From Pelargonium nanum (taxonomy: Eukaryota; Streptophyta; Magnoliopsida; Geraniales; Geraniaceae), in NCBI GenBank assembly GCA_036897485.1, contig JAYMTF010001858.1:1-20970 (forward strand): a stretch of 20,970 nt of DNA, given 5' to 3'. Of this stretch, positions 1 to 12,400 are shown piece by piece. Under the pieces are notes generated by a model that did no database searches, was not told where the DNA came from, and saw only the letters and a list, made by a program, of their open reading frames with translations. Each line of letters starts with the position of its first letter. Within the stretch, counting starts at the first letter, position 1. The position numbers were made by a program, and so were the translations under genes.

Positions 1-16
1 CTCTCTAAAAGTATTG

Positions 17-19
<3 letters not shown>

Positions 20-55
<36 letters not shown>
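20..55. repeat. (TA)n microsatellite
   Basis: An uninterrupted run of about 18 TA dinucleotides, read directly. Such runs are common in plant intergenic DNA and often vary in length between individuals. Confidence 0.95.
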
Positions 56-56
<1 letters not shown>

Positions 57-2790
57 CTTTAGAAGTATATAATGTTAACACTACATATATAGTGAATAAG
101 ATTAGGCTCAAGTTACATTGTTATAAACTTCATTCAAAAGAAAAATTGTTTTAAACTAAACAAGATCAATCAATCTACGGACAAGATCACGAGTTTAGGC
201 AATCAAGAAAATGAACATATATGCACAAATAATTGGACAAAAACTTGACATCTAAACCGATCACGAAAAATGGAGCCAAGCAAGAAAAGAGGCTACATAT
301 TTAGGGAAATGCATTGCAAGTGGAGAAAACGATTGTAATAAAGAGTACGTAGGTGAAGGATTGTGATGGCATTGCATGATTGAATTTAACCAAATCTCTC
401 TCTCTTTCTCAATCGAGCTCTAAAAATACAGCTTGAAAACTTGATTGATATGAACACTTATCTCCTTAACATTTATTTCTATTTCCATCACATCATATCA
501 TTAATTTACCATCAAATTTTTGTGGCTAATTCTACTCCCTATTTTGTACTAGTTTTACATTTTTTTTAAATATTTGTTGAAATGTTCAAGAGTCCAGCCT
601 TTGGACACGTCTATTGCTAGCACTATATGCATATGTGGTTTTAGTGCTGACAATATTGTTTTTTTTTTCTAAAAAAGAAGTGAGACATAAGTAAAACTTA
701 AAAGAAAATCATACACGATGACAATCATTTGTTATAAAGAAAAATAGTGCTTAAAATAAAATGCACTCAAAATTATTTTAATAGTATCCATAATCTTACG
801 GTTCACAACGAATCAATATTGAGTAAATGTTTTATCTATTTATAAATATTCTTGTATTAATACTATAAATTCAATGGTATGATAACACATAAATTACTTT
901 CATAAGCAAATTGGATCGATATGATTTGTTGTTAGAGTCGATTAAATTTAGCTTGTTATATTAATGACTCAATTGCAATTATTATCAACATTGGAAATAT
1001 TGTGAGAGGTTGTGTATTAATATATATATATACTATTGAAGAAAGTAATAATTTATATTATTAAGTCGTTTCGAAAATATTTCATCCGAACATAATTATA
1101 CGAAACTCAACCTTTTAAAATAAATTTTACCGTTTCAACCGCATTTTCATATCTCCTTTCCATTCTCCAATAGTGTTACTAAACAATACCTATAATCCAA
1201 CCCAACTTTAAAATTATATGTTTTTTTTAAATAAAAAAAAGTAATAATAATATTGAGCCACATAAATCTTTTCCACATATAGTTGATTTCGGATAAACTT
1301 GAATCTTTGTAATAAAAAGTTATGTGTCTAATCCATGTCACTGAACCCTTTAATTTTCTTTCCAGTATATAGTTTAACTAAATTGAGCATGACCCATCAA
1401 CAACAAGAAGTGTCAAATTCGACAAGACTCCACCATGCACAATCGATTACCAACATTTAAACATACCAGCAACACAAAACTATATTAACAGTAAATTCTT
1501 GAACAACTATATATTATGGATTAGATTTTACTGTTAATTGTGGATCATATCATATATATATATTCGTTGAAATTAAAGGTGAGGAAGTGGAGCCGAGACA
1601 AAAGTTGTAGCAGACTTTTAATTTGTTTTGGTAAAGATGTTATATATAAGAGACAAATTAAAGGAGGTGTGTGTTTAAAGTAAAGCTTCAAAACAAAATA
1701 CACACAAATAATATATATATAGTACACAAACCTCAATTATTTTGCACTTTCATTTTCGTCTCTCAATTTTGATATGACATTTCAGCTTTAGTCCCCATAG
1801 ATAGTGGTGGCTGCGGTGGAATGCCATTTTTTTTTAATTTTCTATTAATTTCTTGCTGCTCATCTTTAATTAATAACTTTTGTTTTTTATATCATAAGTG
1901 TTTTAACCGCTTGATCCAACATGTCTTCGTTAGTAACTAATGTTCAGTTTGAATTTTTCAATTTATTTTTTTTCTAATAAGTTGGAGTTTGAATTTGTGA
2001 TCAACCATATGTTCATATGCATGTTTTCGGCTATCAAATAAATATTTATTGGTTAGATGTGGGTTTTAATTTAATTATTGAATTTTTATAAAGCAATGTA
2101 GTGTAAATATCACGATTAAGACTCACTTTAATCTTTATATTATGACACGTAAATGATGAATAATAATTTACTAGCTTTTTTGGCAAAGTAATAAAAGTCT
2201 AGTGTCAATGTTATGAAGCACACGCAAATGATGAATCTAATCTAATATAATATATATACATTATAAACTGAAGTTTCTAACTAATGCAATAACATGTGTT
2301 ATTTTTTAATTCCAATTGAGTGTCTAATTGACTAACACGTGACAATTTTAATTTTCAATTTTGTGCCACATGTCAATTATTATTAAATATATAATTAATA
2401 TGATGTAAATTTTGAAATTGATTTATATCCTAAATTAGTTGTTAAAAGATAAAATAGATTTAGCTTTTAATTCATTTGAAATATATAATATTTAAATAGT
2501 CAAATAATTTGTTTAGGTTATATTTATTTCTTATTTCTTATCTAATCAGAATGAATTTCATATATTGCATTTTAAAAAACAATATGAATGACTCTGATAT
2601 ATACAGTATACTATTAATATTATTAATAAATTTTTTAACATTATATATTTCATACAAATACTTGATATTAAATTATCGAGTCAGTCAACCATAATATAAA
2701 ATAAAATTTAAATAATTTCAGAAATTGTAGAACCGAGCCAATATATATTATTCCTGAATTTAGCCATTCTCATTTTAACGTAATACCAAA
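56..2790. other. AT-rich intergenic DNA, no gene recognised
   Basis: About 2.7 kb upstream of the golgin gene. It is strongly AT-rich with many poly-A, poly-T and TATATA tracts. Open frames of about 60 codons occur on both strands, but they have low-complexity Tyr/Leu/Ile/Phe composition and match no family I know, so I treat them as chance. I see no tRNA, rRNA or familiar microRNA sequence. A short motif containing AAATGATGAAT appears twice, near 2152 and 2227, probably a minor local duplication. Confidence 0.6.
2336..2341. promoter_or_regulatory. Palindromic G-box CACGTG
   Basis: A perfect CACGTG in the context ACACGTGAC, about 1.1 kb upstream of the golgin start codon. G-boxes with an ACGTG core bind plant bZIP and bHLH factors. 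The distance from the gene and the chance frequency of a 6-mer make a role uncertain. Confidence 0.3.
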
Positions 2791-2800
2791 AAACTAAAGA

Positions 2801-2897
2801 TGGGCCGATTTGTGAGATATTGGGTTTATTTGGGCCCATCTGTTGAAAGAGTTTGATTTTGAAGGCTTCTATGCAGTGCAGATCATAAAGATGGGCC
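2801..2897. promoter_or_regulatory. Cluster of three site II (TGGGCC) elements, golgin promoter
   Basis: TGGGCC occurs at 2801, within TGGGCCCA at 2831, and at 2892: three copies in under 100 bp of otherwise AT-rich DNA. TGGGCY site II elements are known in promoters of growth-linked plant genes (ribosomal, mitochondrial, secretory), where TCP factors bind them. The cluster lies about 540 bp upstream of the golgin start codon and is the best promoter signal there. Assigning it to this gene is inference. Confidence 0.5.
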
Positions 2898-3179
2898 GAA
2901 GCGGATTATTTAACAATCCACGTAAAATCTCTTCATATAAACTTCTAATTTATCATATCGTACTCGATCTCACACCAAACCGGACCATTTAACAAAATAA
3001 AAACCAGGCTCAAAAACGTATCTTAAGATCACGGTTTTAGAGTAAATATTTGTTTCCCGTGCCTGTCACCAAATAAATGAGAAAACTCCTGATTCCTTCG
3101 ATTTTACTCGCAACGGAACAGAAACACCTTAACTAACAACCTGCCTTTGAATTTTGATAGCCAAACCCATATTAGTTCG

Positions 3180-3431
3180 GTGCAGTTTCTCTCCAAAACG
3201 CTGTCTCACTCTCAAATTTTCCTCTCCCAAGAACGATTCAATTTGTAGCTTCCAGCGTTCAAAACCGTCGAAATTTCGTCTCCGATGAGATCACACCAGT
3301 AATTAAAGCTATTATTCCAGATTCTGACGATACTGTTGTCTTCCAATCATCCAATTCTGCTGCATTTGAACTCCATTTCATCGATCTCGATTGATTTCTA
3401 GGGCACAGCTGCGCCAGATCCGAATCGCCCA
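3180..3431 (+). other. GC1: Probable 5' UTR and leader of the golgin gene
   Basis: This stretch changes from AT-rich to pyrimidine-rich (CTCTCCAAAA, CACTCTCAAA, CCTCTCCCAAG), as is typical of a plant 5' leader, and ends at the first codon. The transcription start is not defined by sequence, so the left edge is approximate. Confidence 0.4.
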
Positions 3432-6400
3432 ATGGCGTCGTGGCTCAAAGCCGCTGAAGGTCTCAATTCCGTTTCCTAAGCTTCTTTGATTTTAGTCTCT
3501 ACTTTGAATCTTATGTGTTGTAGCCTTGTAGGCTCTGATCCAGAGCATGAAATGTGAATGTGATCGGTTTTTGTTACAAATGTCAAATGTTGCGGCCGGA
3601 ATTTGCTGAAAATTCTATGTTATGAGCTTTTTTGTGTGAATGGTTTGAAACCTTTGATTTTACAAATGTGTCACTGAGATAAGCTATTTGCAGAAGATGG
3701 TGAGTAGTGTGCTACATATATCTCATGGATTGTATTATTACTAATACCGGCACAATTAGAAAATGTGAGGGTAGGCATATTTGAAGTACTTGAGCTACTT
3801 TTGTAGCTTGGATTATAGATTGGTGCATTTATACTGGCTACTTCCTCGGGACTTGTCTTAAAAAAATTTGGAGTGTTCAGTAGCAATACACTTACAAATG
3901 TCATGCTATCTCATTTCAACTAGAGTACTGTTAGAATCATGGATTAAAGGTGAAATAGGTTTCAGTTAATTGTTTTAATTTCTAGTGAACAATGACTTGT
4001 TTTCTTAGGTTCTTTGTTTCAATTTATTGCTAACTCGGTGATTGTAAATTTAATCAAGAAAATGGATGACAAACAGCTTTAAAACGTGGAGTCTAAATTC
4101 TAAAGCTGTCCTTTTTCTTTTTGATTGATATTATGGTTTTATATGTCAGAAAGATTTTGGTTGTCATTTATATCAATTGTCTTGACTATAAGTTGGTGGT
4201 GGAATTGCTGCTGGATTTACTGCAACCAGTAAAACCCTGGGTGGTATAGTTTCATTGGCGCCATTGAAAAGATATAAGTTGATCAGTATTAACTTATGAA
4301 ATCTCATTGACAGTTTAGGATCTAAGAATTCATGAATGTTTGGATTTCTGTTGATGGGTTTTATATGGTAATTATGCTGCCATTGCACTAACGTCCAATA
4401 TGGGTATCTATTTTACACTCATCTCAAAGAAGTCAAGAAAACAATGATCAAACTTTGTTGTAACCATTTCTGATTTGAATCATGCCTATTTCAGACCACC
4501 TCACACCATGTATTGACACCTTTCAAAGTCTTATAATATGATGCTGATTAGCAGAATTTGCTTTTACTTCTTTTTTTCTCAATTAATTTGCTATACTTTT
4601 TCTGTCCAATGTCTACAACTTTGCTTGTTATTTGATGGAATTTATTGCAAAAGCTTCTCTTTTGTTATAAAGTTCATCGTTAATTTATTTTTTCTCATGA
4701 TCAAGAATTTGAATGTGAGTAATTGTTGTCCATCAGATTTATTTGAAGTTGTAGATCGACGGGCAAAGTTGGTTGTCAGTGAACTGGCAGATGAGCAGAC
4801 TAATTCTCAGTCACCAGGTTTGCATGGTACATTCTTTATGCTTATTTTGAGGACATACTTGAAGTCTTTATAGTGTTCATACTTTTACCTCCTCACACGG
4901 TTTTATCAATTTTCTCTACTTTAACATGAAAAAGGGAACTTTCTGGCCTGCTGGTACATGAAAAAGGGAACTTTCTCTACTTTAACAGATGTATGACAAA
5001 TTGGATTTATGGTTGTTGTTAAGAGTATTCACTTGATTGAAAGTTGGAATTCCAAAGGATACATTATTCTTTATTCACAATGATCCTTAGTTCAGTAAAA
5101 TAAACTTATGTTTTCACATTTTAAAGCCAAAACTCATTACCTAGCATTTTGGTAAATGAAACAATTGCTCATCAGTTACTTTTTGATCCCAACTGGTCTT
5201 AACGTTCGAAAGTATATCCGGTGGAATAATTATTTTCAATTAAAACAGTGGAACTTCAGCTTGAAATTATGCATTCTTTGTATGGTAAACTAAAGTAAGG
5301 TTCCTACAAAAGGCGAGTTACTCTCCTGGTCAATAAGACTTGTGGGACCTGCTGGAGATGACTTTCCATTTAATTTAGTGTACATGCCAACAAGTCAAAC
5401 TTATTCCAATGAATTCATTATTCCTAGCTTGATTTTGAATCTAATCTTTTCCTGGATGCATATCACCAGAATATTATGGTATTTTAAAGTTTGCAATATA
5501 ATTCGTTCTTATCGTTTTTCCTTTTTTTGAATCATTGAAGATTCCAATGGACAAGGATCTCAAGCTAAGAGGACAAAGCAGAAGAAAAAGGTATTTGCCA
5601 GCCTGCCTCTATCCTTTTAATACTAGGCTTATTATATATTCATTTCAGATGACTTAGAATGTGTGATCTATCTCACACATAGGCGGTTTGCAGGGTAAAA
5701 AACGAATCTCGGCAAATGATTCTTCTAATAAAAGTGAAAATGTGCTAGAGCAAACTAATGCCCAAGCATCACAATTAGTCACAGCTGATAAAGAAGATAG
5801 GACTCCTACAACACTTGAAATAGAGGGTACCTCTTTAGGTAAGTCTGTGGTCCAACTAAACAATGAGCATCAAGACGATGTTGACAAAGAGACTCCCGTG
5901 GTAGGCACTACTTCGTCAGAGCAATTGCCATCTGATGTAATTAAAAATGATTCTGAGTACATGGAAGTCCCAACAATCAGTGCTCATGTGGAAGTTGTCA
6001 GGTCAACTTCAAATGACAACCTTGCCAAAGAGAATGAATCTGATGTTTGTGAGGAGCTACCTTCTTTGCCGTCTGCTGCCAAAGGAGCTGAGGTTGTGAA
6101 TGAAAACCATCCAGTTGATACTAGCTCAAACATCCAAGCAGGAGATGCAGATGTCTCCTTAAAGATTGACCAGGAAGTTTCTGAAGACGTAAACACCAAG
6201 GCTCCTAGTAATAGTGAAACTCAACTGAAAGATGATGATGTTAAGGTTGAACCTCTGGTTAATCAAAAGAAACAACAAGAGCAGAAAGTTGATATTGCAC
6301 CAATGAAAGAATCTCCTATGAAAGAAAAAGATCAGCTTGATGAGGTAAAGCACTTGCGGGGGAGAAGTTTCTGGTTATATATCTCTTTTAATGCTTAAAT

Positions 6401-9400
6401 AAACATACTTAAAAAAAAAAACATATTTGGCAACAGTTTAAAGCTTTATTTATCATGTCCTTTGCAGGCTCAAGGACTTCTTAAGACTACAAGTTCCACT
6501 GGTCAGTCAAAAGAGGCAAGGTTAGCTCGGGTAAGCTCTCTAATAATATGTACCTTCATCATTGTTGCTAATGAGACGTTCACTTACTGCACCTTAAACA
6601 TTTTCAGTATTCTATATTGGTCTCCCCCTTTGCCCCTCTCCTCAAATAGATCTGTCTTGACGAATATTTATGCCATAGTCTAGATCCACTGACTAAAGTG
6701 TGGGCTTTGGATGTAACTGGTAATGGAGCTACACCTTATAGGGTACCCATCCCTTATGTAAGATGCTTCTATGACACTTCTAGTGATGATTAATGCCTCT
6801 ATCTTACTTAATCCTTTGACTGATAGCTAACTTAGTGGTGCCGGGAATGATCACCCCCCAGGTTAACAATTTCTTTATGTATTTAACTCATAGCTGACTA
6901 CTTAAAGGCTTGTCAAAGTAGTTTGAATATGAGTATATGTTATGTATGAGCTGTTCATTTCTAAGATTAAAAGAGTTGAGATGGGCTGTTTACTAGGAAG
7001 GAGAACATCTTTAATTTGATTGGTTGTTGAATACTAAGAATTGGTATAGCAATCTAAATGTGAGTATATGTTATATATGAGCTGTACATTTCTAAGATTA
7101 AAAAAACTGAGAATGAGCTGTTAACTAGACAAGAAAATTTGTTATTTCGATTGGTTTAGGTCCTACTTTTATTATTTCAATGTACTGGATAAAAATACAT
7201 GTTAGTTCTACCCGCAATTAAGTTGTTAAGGGATCAAAACGGAAGAATGGATTGGATATTGCTTAATGTATAATTAACATAATCTTTTATCCATTTCCTT
7301 CATTGTAAGAAAAGTCAGTTCTTCTAAATTGTTCAACCCAATACGAGTAATTTGTAATATCACATCTTCTGGATTTAAGTTTTGAGATTGTTTATCAAAG
7401 GAGTTTGACTCACGGAAAGCTTTCCTGGACGAGATAGGTTTATTTTATATGCCAGAGAGTGCTTGTTTGTTGTTTCTCCTCCTAAATAGCTTATTGGTTT
7501 GAGTATACATTCTGCCTTTTCATATTTGCTCATATTCTCTTACCAACTTTCAGATTTGCACTGGACTGTCATCCCGTCTCCAAGAATACAAATCTGAGAA
7601 TGCACAGTTGGAGGAACTTCTCACTGCAGAGGTGAAATATCAGGCCACTTTTCTAATTTAGGGATATGCCGTAGTTCCAAGTTGCCCTTATTTACCAGTT
7701 GGAATGCATCATAGGTTTGCCATTTTACTTGTTTTCTTGCTGTACTAACAGAGAGAACTGACAAAATCATATGAGGCCCACGTAAGGCAGTTGCAAAACG
7801 ATTTATCTGCATCCAAAGTTGAACTGGCTAGAGTAGAGTCAAACATGGTTGAGGCATTGGCAGCGAAGAACTCTGAGATTGAGGCGCTTGTTAGTTCTAT
7901 GGATGCACTTAAGAAACAAGCTGCTTTATCTGAAGGAAATCTAGCATCACTGCAGGTTAGTTACACCTCCTGGCCTCCATACACGCGCATAAATATTATT
8001 TTCTAGAGTGTACATGGGAAATGATGTAACTATCTTCACCAGAACTTTGATATACACTACTTAGCTATGGGGAATAGAAAACCCAACAGAATTTTAGTTT
8101 TCAAAATGCATGGTTTTATCTTCTTTTGTTCTGTCGATGAGGGCAATCTGTGCACGAATTTGGTGTAGATTTATGATCATTTGGGGATTTTGTGACTCAT
8201 ACTTCTTATCATCAGGCAAACATGGAGTCTATCATGAGAAATCGGGAATTAACGGAGACAAGGATGATGCAGGTAAAGTTGATTGATTCAGTCTACTGCA
8301 TTGTTGTTTCTCAGCATATCTTTGCTTACTGTTTTCGTCATATCATGATTAGTAAGAATGTTCCCTTTTATCAGGCTCTACGGGAGGAACTGGCATCTGC
8401 AGAGCGGAGAGCAGAAGAAGAGCGTGCAGCTCATAATGCTACCAAAATGGTTTATATCTAAAGAGCGATATAACTTTATTTTTCTGGTTGTTTTCTAGCT
8501 CGTAGTGATCTCTATCTGTTAGCACAGGCTTCTATGGAAAGGGAAGTGGAGTTGGAACATAGAGCTGTTGAGACATCCACAGCACTTGCTAGGATCCAGG
8601 TAATGTAAGAAATTGTCAATGTCTGAAGAGACCACATTTAAAAAAAAAACATTTTGTTCTTAATTTTTTATATTATATTATTTTTTAGACATGCTATTTG
8701 TGTAGGCTCATATGATGCACTATGTGCTTCCTTTTACCAATTTAACAACTAATTGGTTAATACTTAATAATTCTCTCTAGAGTTCTTCAATAATAATGTC
8801 GTTAAATTTTAATAATTGGGCTACACATAATGATTTGAGCATCAACTACTAAAAATGTCAACCTTTTAGTAGGGTTTGACTTCCACCATTATATGTAGCT
8901 CTTTTCTCTTATATTTTTTCAATATGTGACTTTATTTCACTCACTTCAACATCCCCTCACCTGCGAGTCCCAAAATTTTCTTTTATCGGTGGGCTCGACA
9001 CGTGCACAATCGGGGGCCATTTAAATCAACAATCCCTCTCTTGTGCATGTATTTTTCTCCATATAGGCCGCTGCAGGCATGTCCGTCTGCAAGCGGGCCG
9101 GAGAACACATGGGGGAGTAGCATAAATGGGCAACCTTCGGGCCAAATCTGGATCAAAATCAGTTCTGATATCATGTTAAATTTTAATAATTGGGCTACAC
9201 ATATTGGGTTGGGCTTCCACTACTAAAATGAGCAATTTTTTTAGAAGGGTTTGACTACCACCATTATATGTAGCTCTTTTCTCTTATATTTTTCCAATGT
9301 GGAACTTATTTCACCCACTTCAACACATGCATTATGATATTGGTGGTGCTATCTGCCTATCTCTTAATTGTTGTACCCACAGAATCTAGTGCACATACCT

Positions 9401-12400
9401 TTAGACCTTATGCCTATTCAGTTCATTGACCTTTGTTGATTGTTTCCTTGTTCAGAGGATAGCCGACGAAAGAACAGCAAAAGCAGCTGAGCTTGAGCAT
9501 AAGGTGGCACTTCTCGAGGTATATAAACAAAATTTAATTGTTTGTCATTGGTTCTAAAATTATTCTAAGCTTTCTTATAAAAGGGTGTTTTTTTTTCCTT
9601 TTTCTGTGATAAAAATAGTTTCAATCTTTTTTTCTGACAAATATTTTGTGCCTCAAGGTTGAATGTACATCTTTAAATCAAGAACTGCAAGATATGGAAG
9701 CTCGTGCACGCCGTGGAGTAAAGAAGTCTGCTGATGAGGCAAATCAATCGATTCAGGTATACATTAGAAGAGTGCACATTACATTGCAGTGGAATATGTT
9801 TCCTTCTAGTTAATATTTAAGGGCAAGTAGGTGACTGAGGTTTGCTAAGTTCACTACCATCATTTATTATTTTCTTGTGGGGTTGGGGGGTTGGGGGTAA
9901 CGAATTCTCATTTGTCACCTTCTTTGACCCCTAATTGCCAGAGCTTTGATTTGGAAACATGATTGGTGAATGTTTTGTATTCTAAATAGAAAAAAGTAAG
10001 TTTTGCCAATGTGCTTGAAATGTTATCTTGTTAGGGTTTCTTTTATTCATGGAGGACTTATTTTAGCAGTAGCACAGGATGGATGTGATACCTGTCTGTT
10101 GAAGTTGGGTAGCAGGCCAAGGTTAGGGATAATTGGTGTTCTCCAGGGTCACAGACATAGGGATCGTTTATCCTTTTTGGCAATCTAAATCATCTAACCA
10201 AATTGTTAACAAACTTTATAGGTCATGTGTTTCTTGAACAACTCTCTTTCTTTTGTGTTTTATCCCTTTTCTTCATTAGGAATATTCTATAGATTGTGCT
10301 TGTGAATTTCTAGACACTTTTTATTGATATTGTTGCATACTTGCATCTATATGGACATGATGTAATATTTTTTCCCTGATCATGACTTAGAATCCGGATT
10401 AATCATACAAGATCTAGATGACCCTTCTGAATTAGGATCCATTAATACAGAATCGGATTCAGGTAGTAGAAGAGCAATCAACTGGTAGTTTTGGGATGGT
10501 TTTAGTATTTTCCTCTCATTAATTACTAAATACTAATTGTTGTAACTGGAGCCAAGCTATAACATCCAATCTTCTTCTGTAAATACAAAGATGCAGGCAT
10601 GGCAGGAAGAAGTGGAGCGTGCTCGCCATGGTCAAAGAGATGCTGAAAGCAAGCTATCATACGTGGAGGCTAGAATCCTATACTTTGTGCCTTAAATATC
10701 TTTTGTTCTCCCGAATATTAATTTAATATGCTTTAAGATCGTATGTTTGCAATTTAGAGATTTTAAAGTTTCTTCGTTTCTGCAATTAATAATCATCTTC
10801 TTTGTTTGTTAATGCAGGCTGAAGTGCAAAAAATGAGAGTTGAAATGGCTGCAATGAAGAGGGATGCGGAACATTATTCGCGTCAGGTAACTATCTGGTC
10901 TATCCTGCTATTTTCTTGTCTATATTTTTTTCTGTTATCTATCGTATGTTTAGTAGATGGAAGATACATGCTTTGTACTTGTTTGTTTATCTTGTTTGAA
11001 ATAAGCATGTCAACATGGGTGGAAAATGACTTAAATACTAAGGTGTTTTTTTCACAGTGGTCACTGGTGTGAGTGCTAAGTTTGTTTTCATTGCATGTTA
11101 AATTCACTAAATTTGGAGACAACTCATTTGGTTATCAAGAAAAAGAACAGGGTTAAGGAATATCAAATGGGTTATAGTAAAAAGAAGAAGGAATCAAGTG
11201 GATGATATTTATATTTTATTTACGGTAGTTTTACTTTAAAACATAGAGTTATTCTGCTAGACTAATTTCTTGACAAAAATTGGCAAATGCTTCATGTGAG
11301 AACTTTTTTGATGTCATTACACAACTTTTCTATGGGTTACCATGGGCCAGACCTGCCTAGACCCTTAAACCCGACCCGACCCAGTCTGACCTGCCCTGGC
11401 CCACCTGTGTGTAAACCGAAGGTCCTTCGGACTGGGCTTGGATTCACTGTTTCAGACTCGAACATGATCTGAAATCTGATTTCCCAGCTCTAGTAGCCTC
11501 TGGTTACATGCATCCAAGTGAACAAACTTTGGTCCTTGTTCATGTGCATATGGTCCTTGTTCTAGTACATTCCATATACACAACTTTCTCTACTATATCT
11601 TGAATGTTTATAGCTTATGATTAACAGGAGCATATGGAGCTAGAGAAGCGGTACCGTGAACTTACTGATCTATTGGTAATTCAAACTCAATTTTTTATGG
11701 AATTCAGATTTTCGCTAGAGCATCCAATAATATTTTCTGACTACTGTCTAATTATTTTATGTCATTCAGTACTTAAAGCAAACTCAGTTAGAAAACATGG
11801 CCAGTGAGAAGGCCGCAGCAGAGTTTCAATTGGAGAAAGAAATAAAGCGTCTTCAAGAAGCACAGGTCATCAACATCTTTTGATTTATAGTAATGATCTA
11901 TAATCTATATGCTCGAATCTTATATTCTTAATTGTCTCTATTTGCATGTGAATTCCTTGTACAACTTAACAGGTAGAGGCTGAAAGAAGCAGGGCTCCCC
12001 GGAGGGTAGTGTCATCATCTTGGGAAGAAGATGCCGAAATGAAAGCACTTGAGTATGCTGCTTCTTTTCTGACTAAATAAGGATTTATTTATATACGGAC
12101 ATTATTCACTACACAGATGCACCGCATCGTATCTGAATTTGACTAAGGAGGTGTTTTGCAGTTGAGATTCTTGGATCCTAGAAAACCATAATCCATCCAT
12201 TCTACTACAATGAATAAATTCGGAGGTCTTACCTGATATATGGCAATTGGGATATTCCATATTCTTTATGACTATCTGTATTCTGTAGGGTCAGTTCCAT
12301 TCCAGAGAGAGTGAGAACACACGCACATTACCCACAGACTGATAAAAAAATCATTTGAGATTCTGACAAGCCTTCACCTGAGAATTGATTGTATTTGGTA

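Noticed and set aside
4538-4873. A 111-codon + frame beginning MMLISRICFYFFF
   Set aside because: It is intron 1 sequence read through in frame into golgin exon 2. The true coding part begins at the acceptor at 4737.
9002-9226. Open frames on both strands inside the TRIM interior
   Set aside because: The element's layout accounts for this stretch, and TRIM elements carry no protein genes. The frames are short and lack any gag or pol motif.
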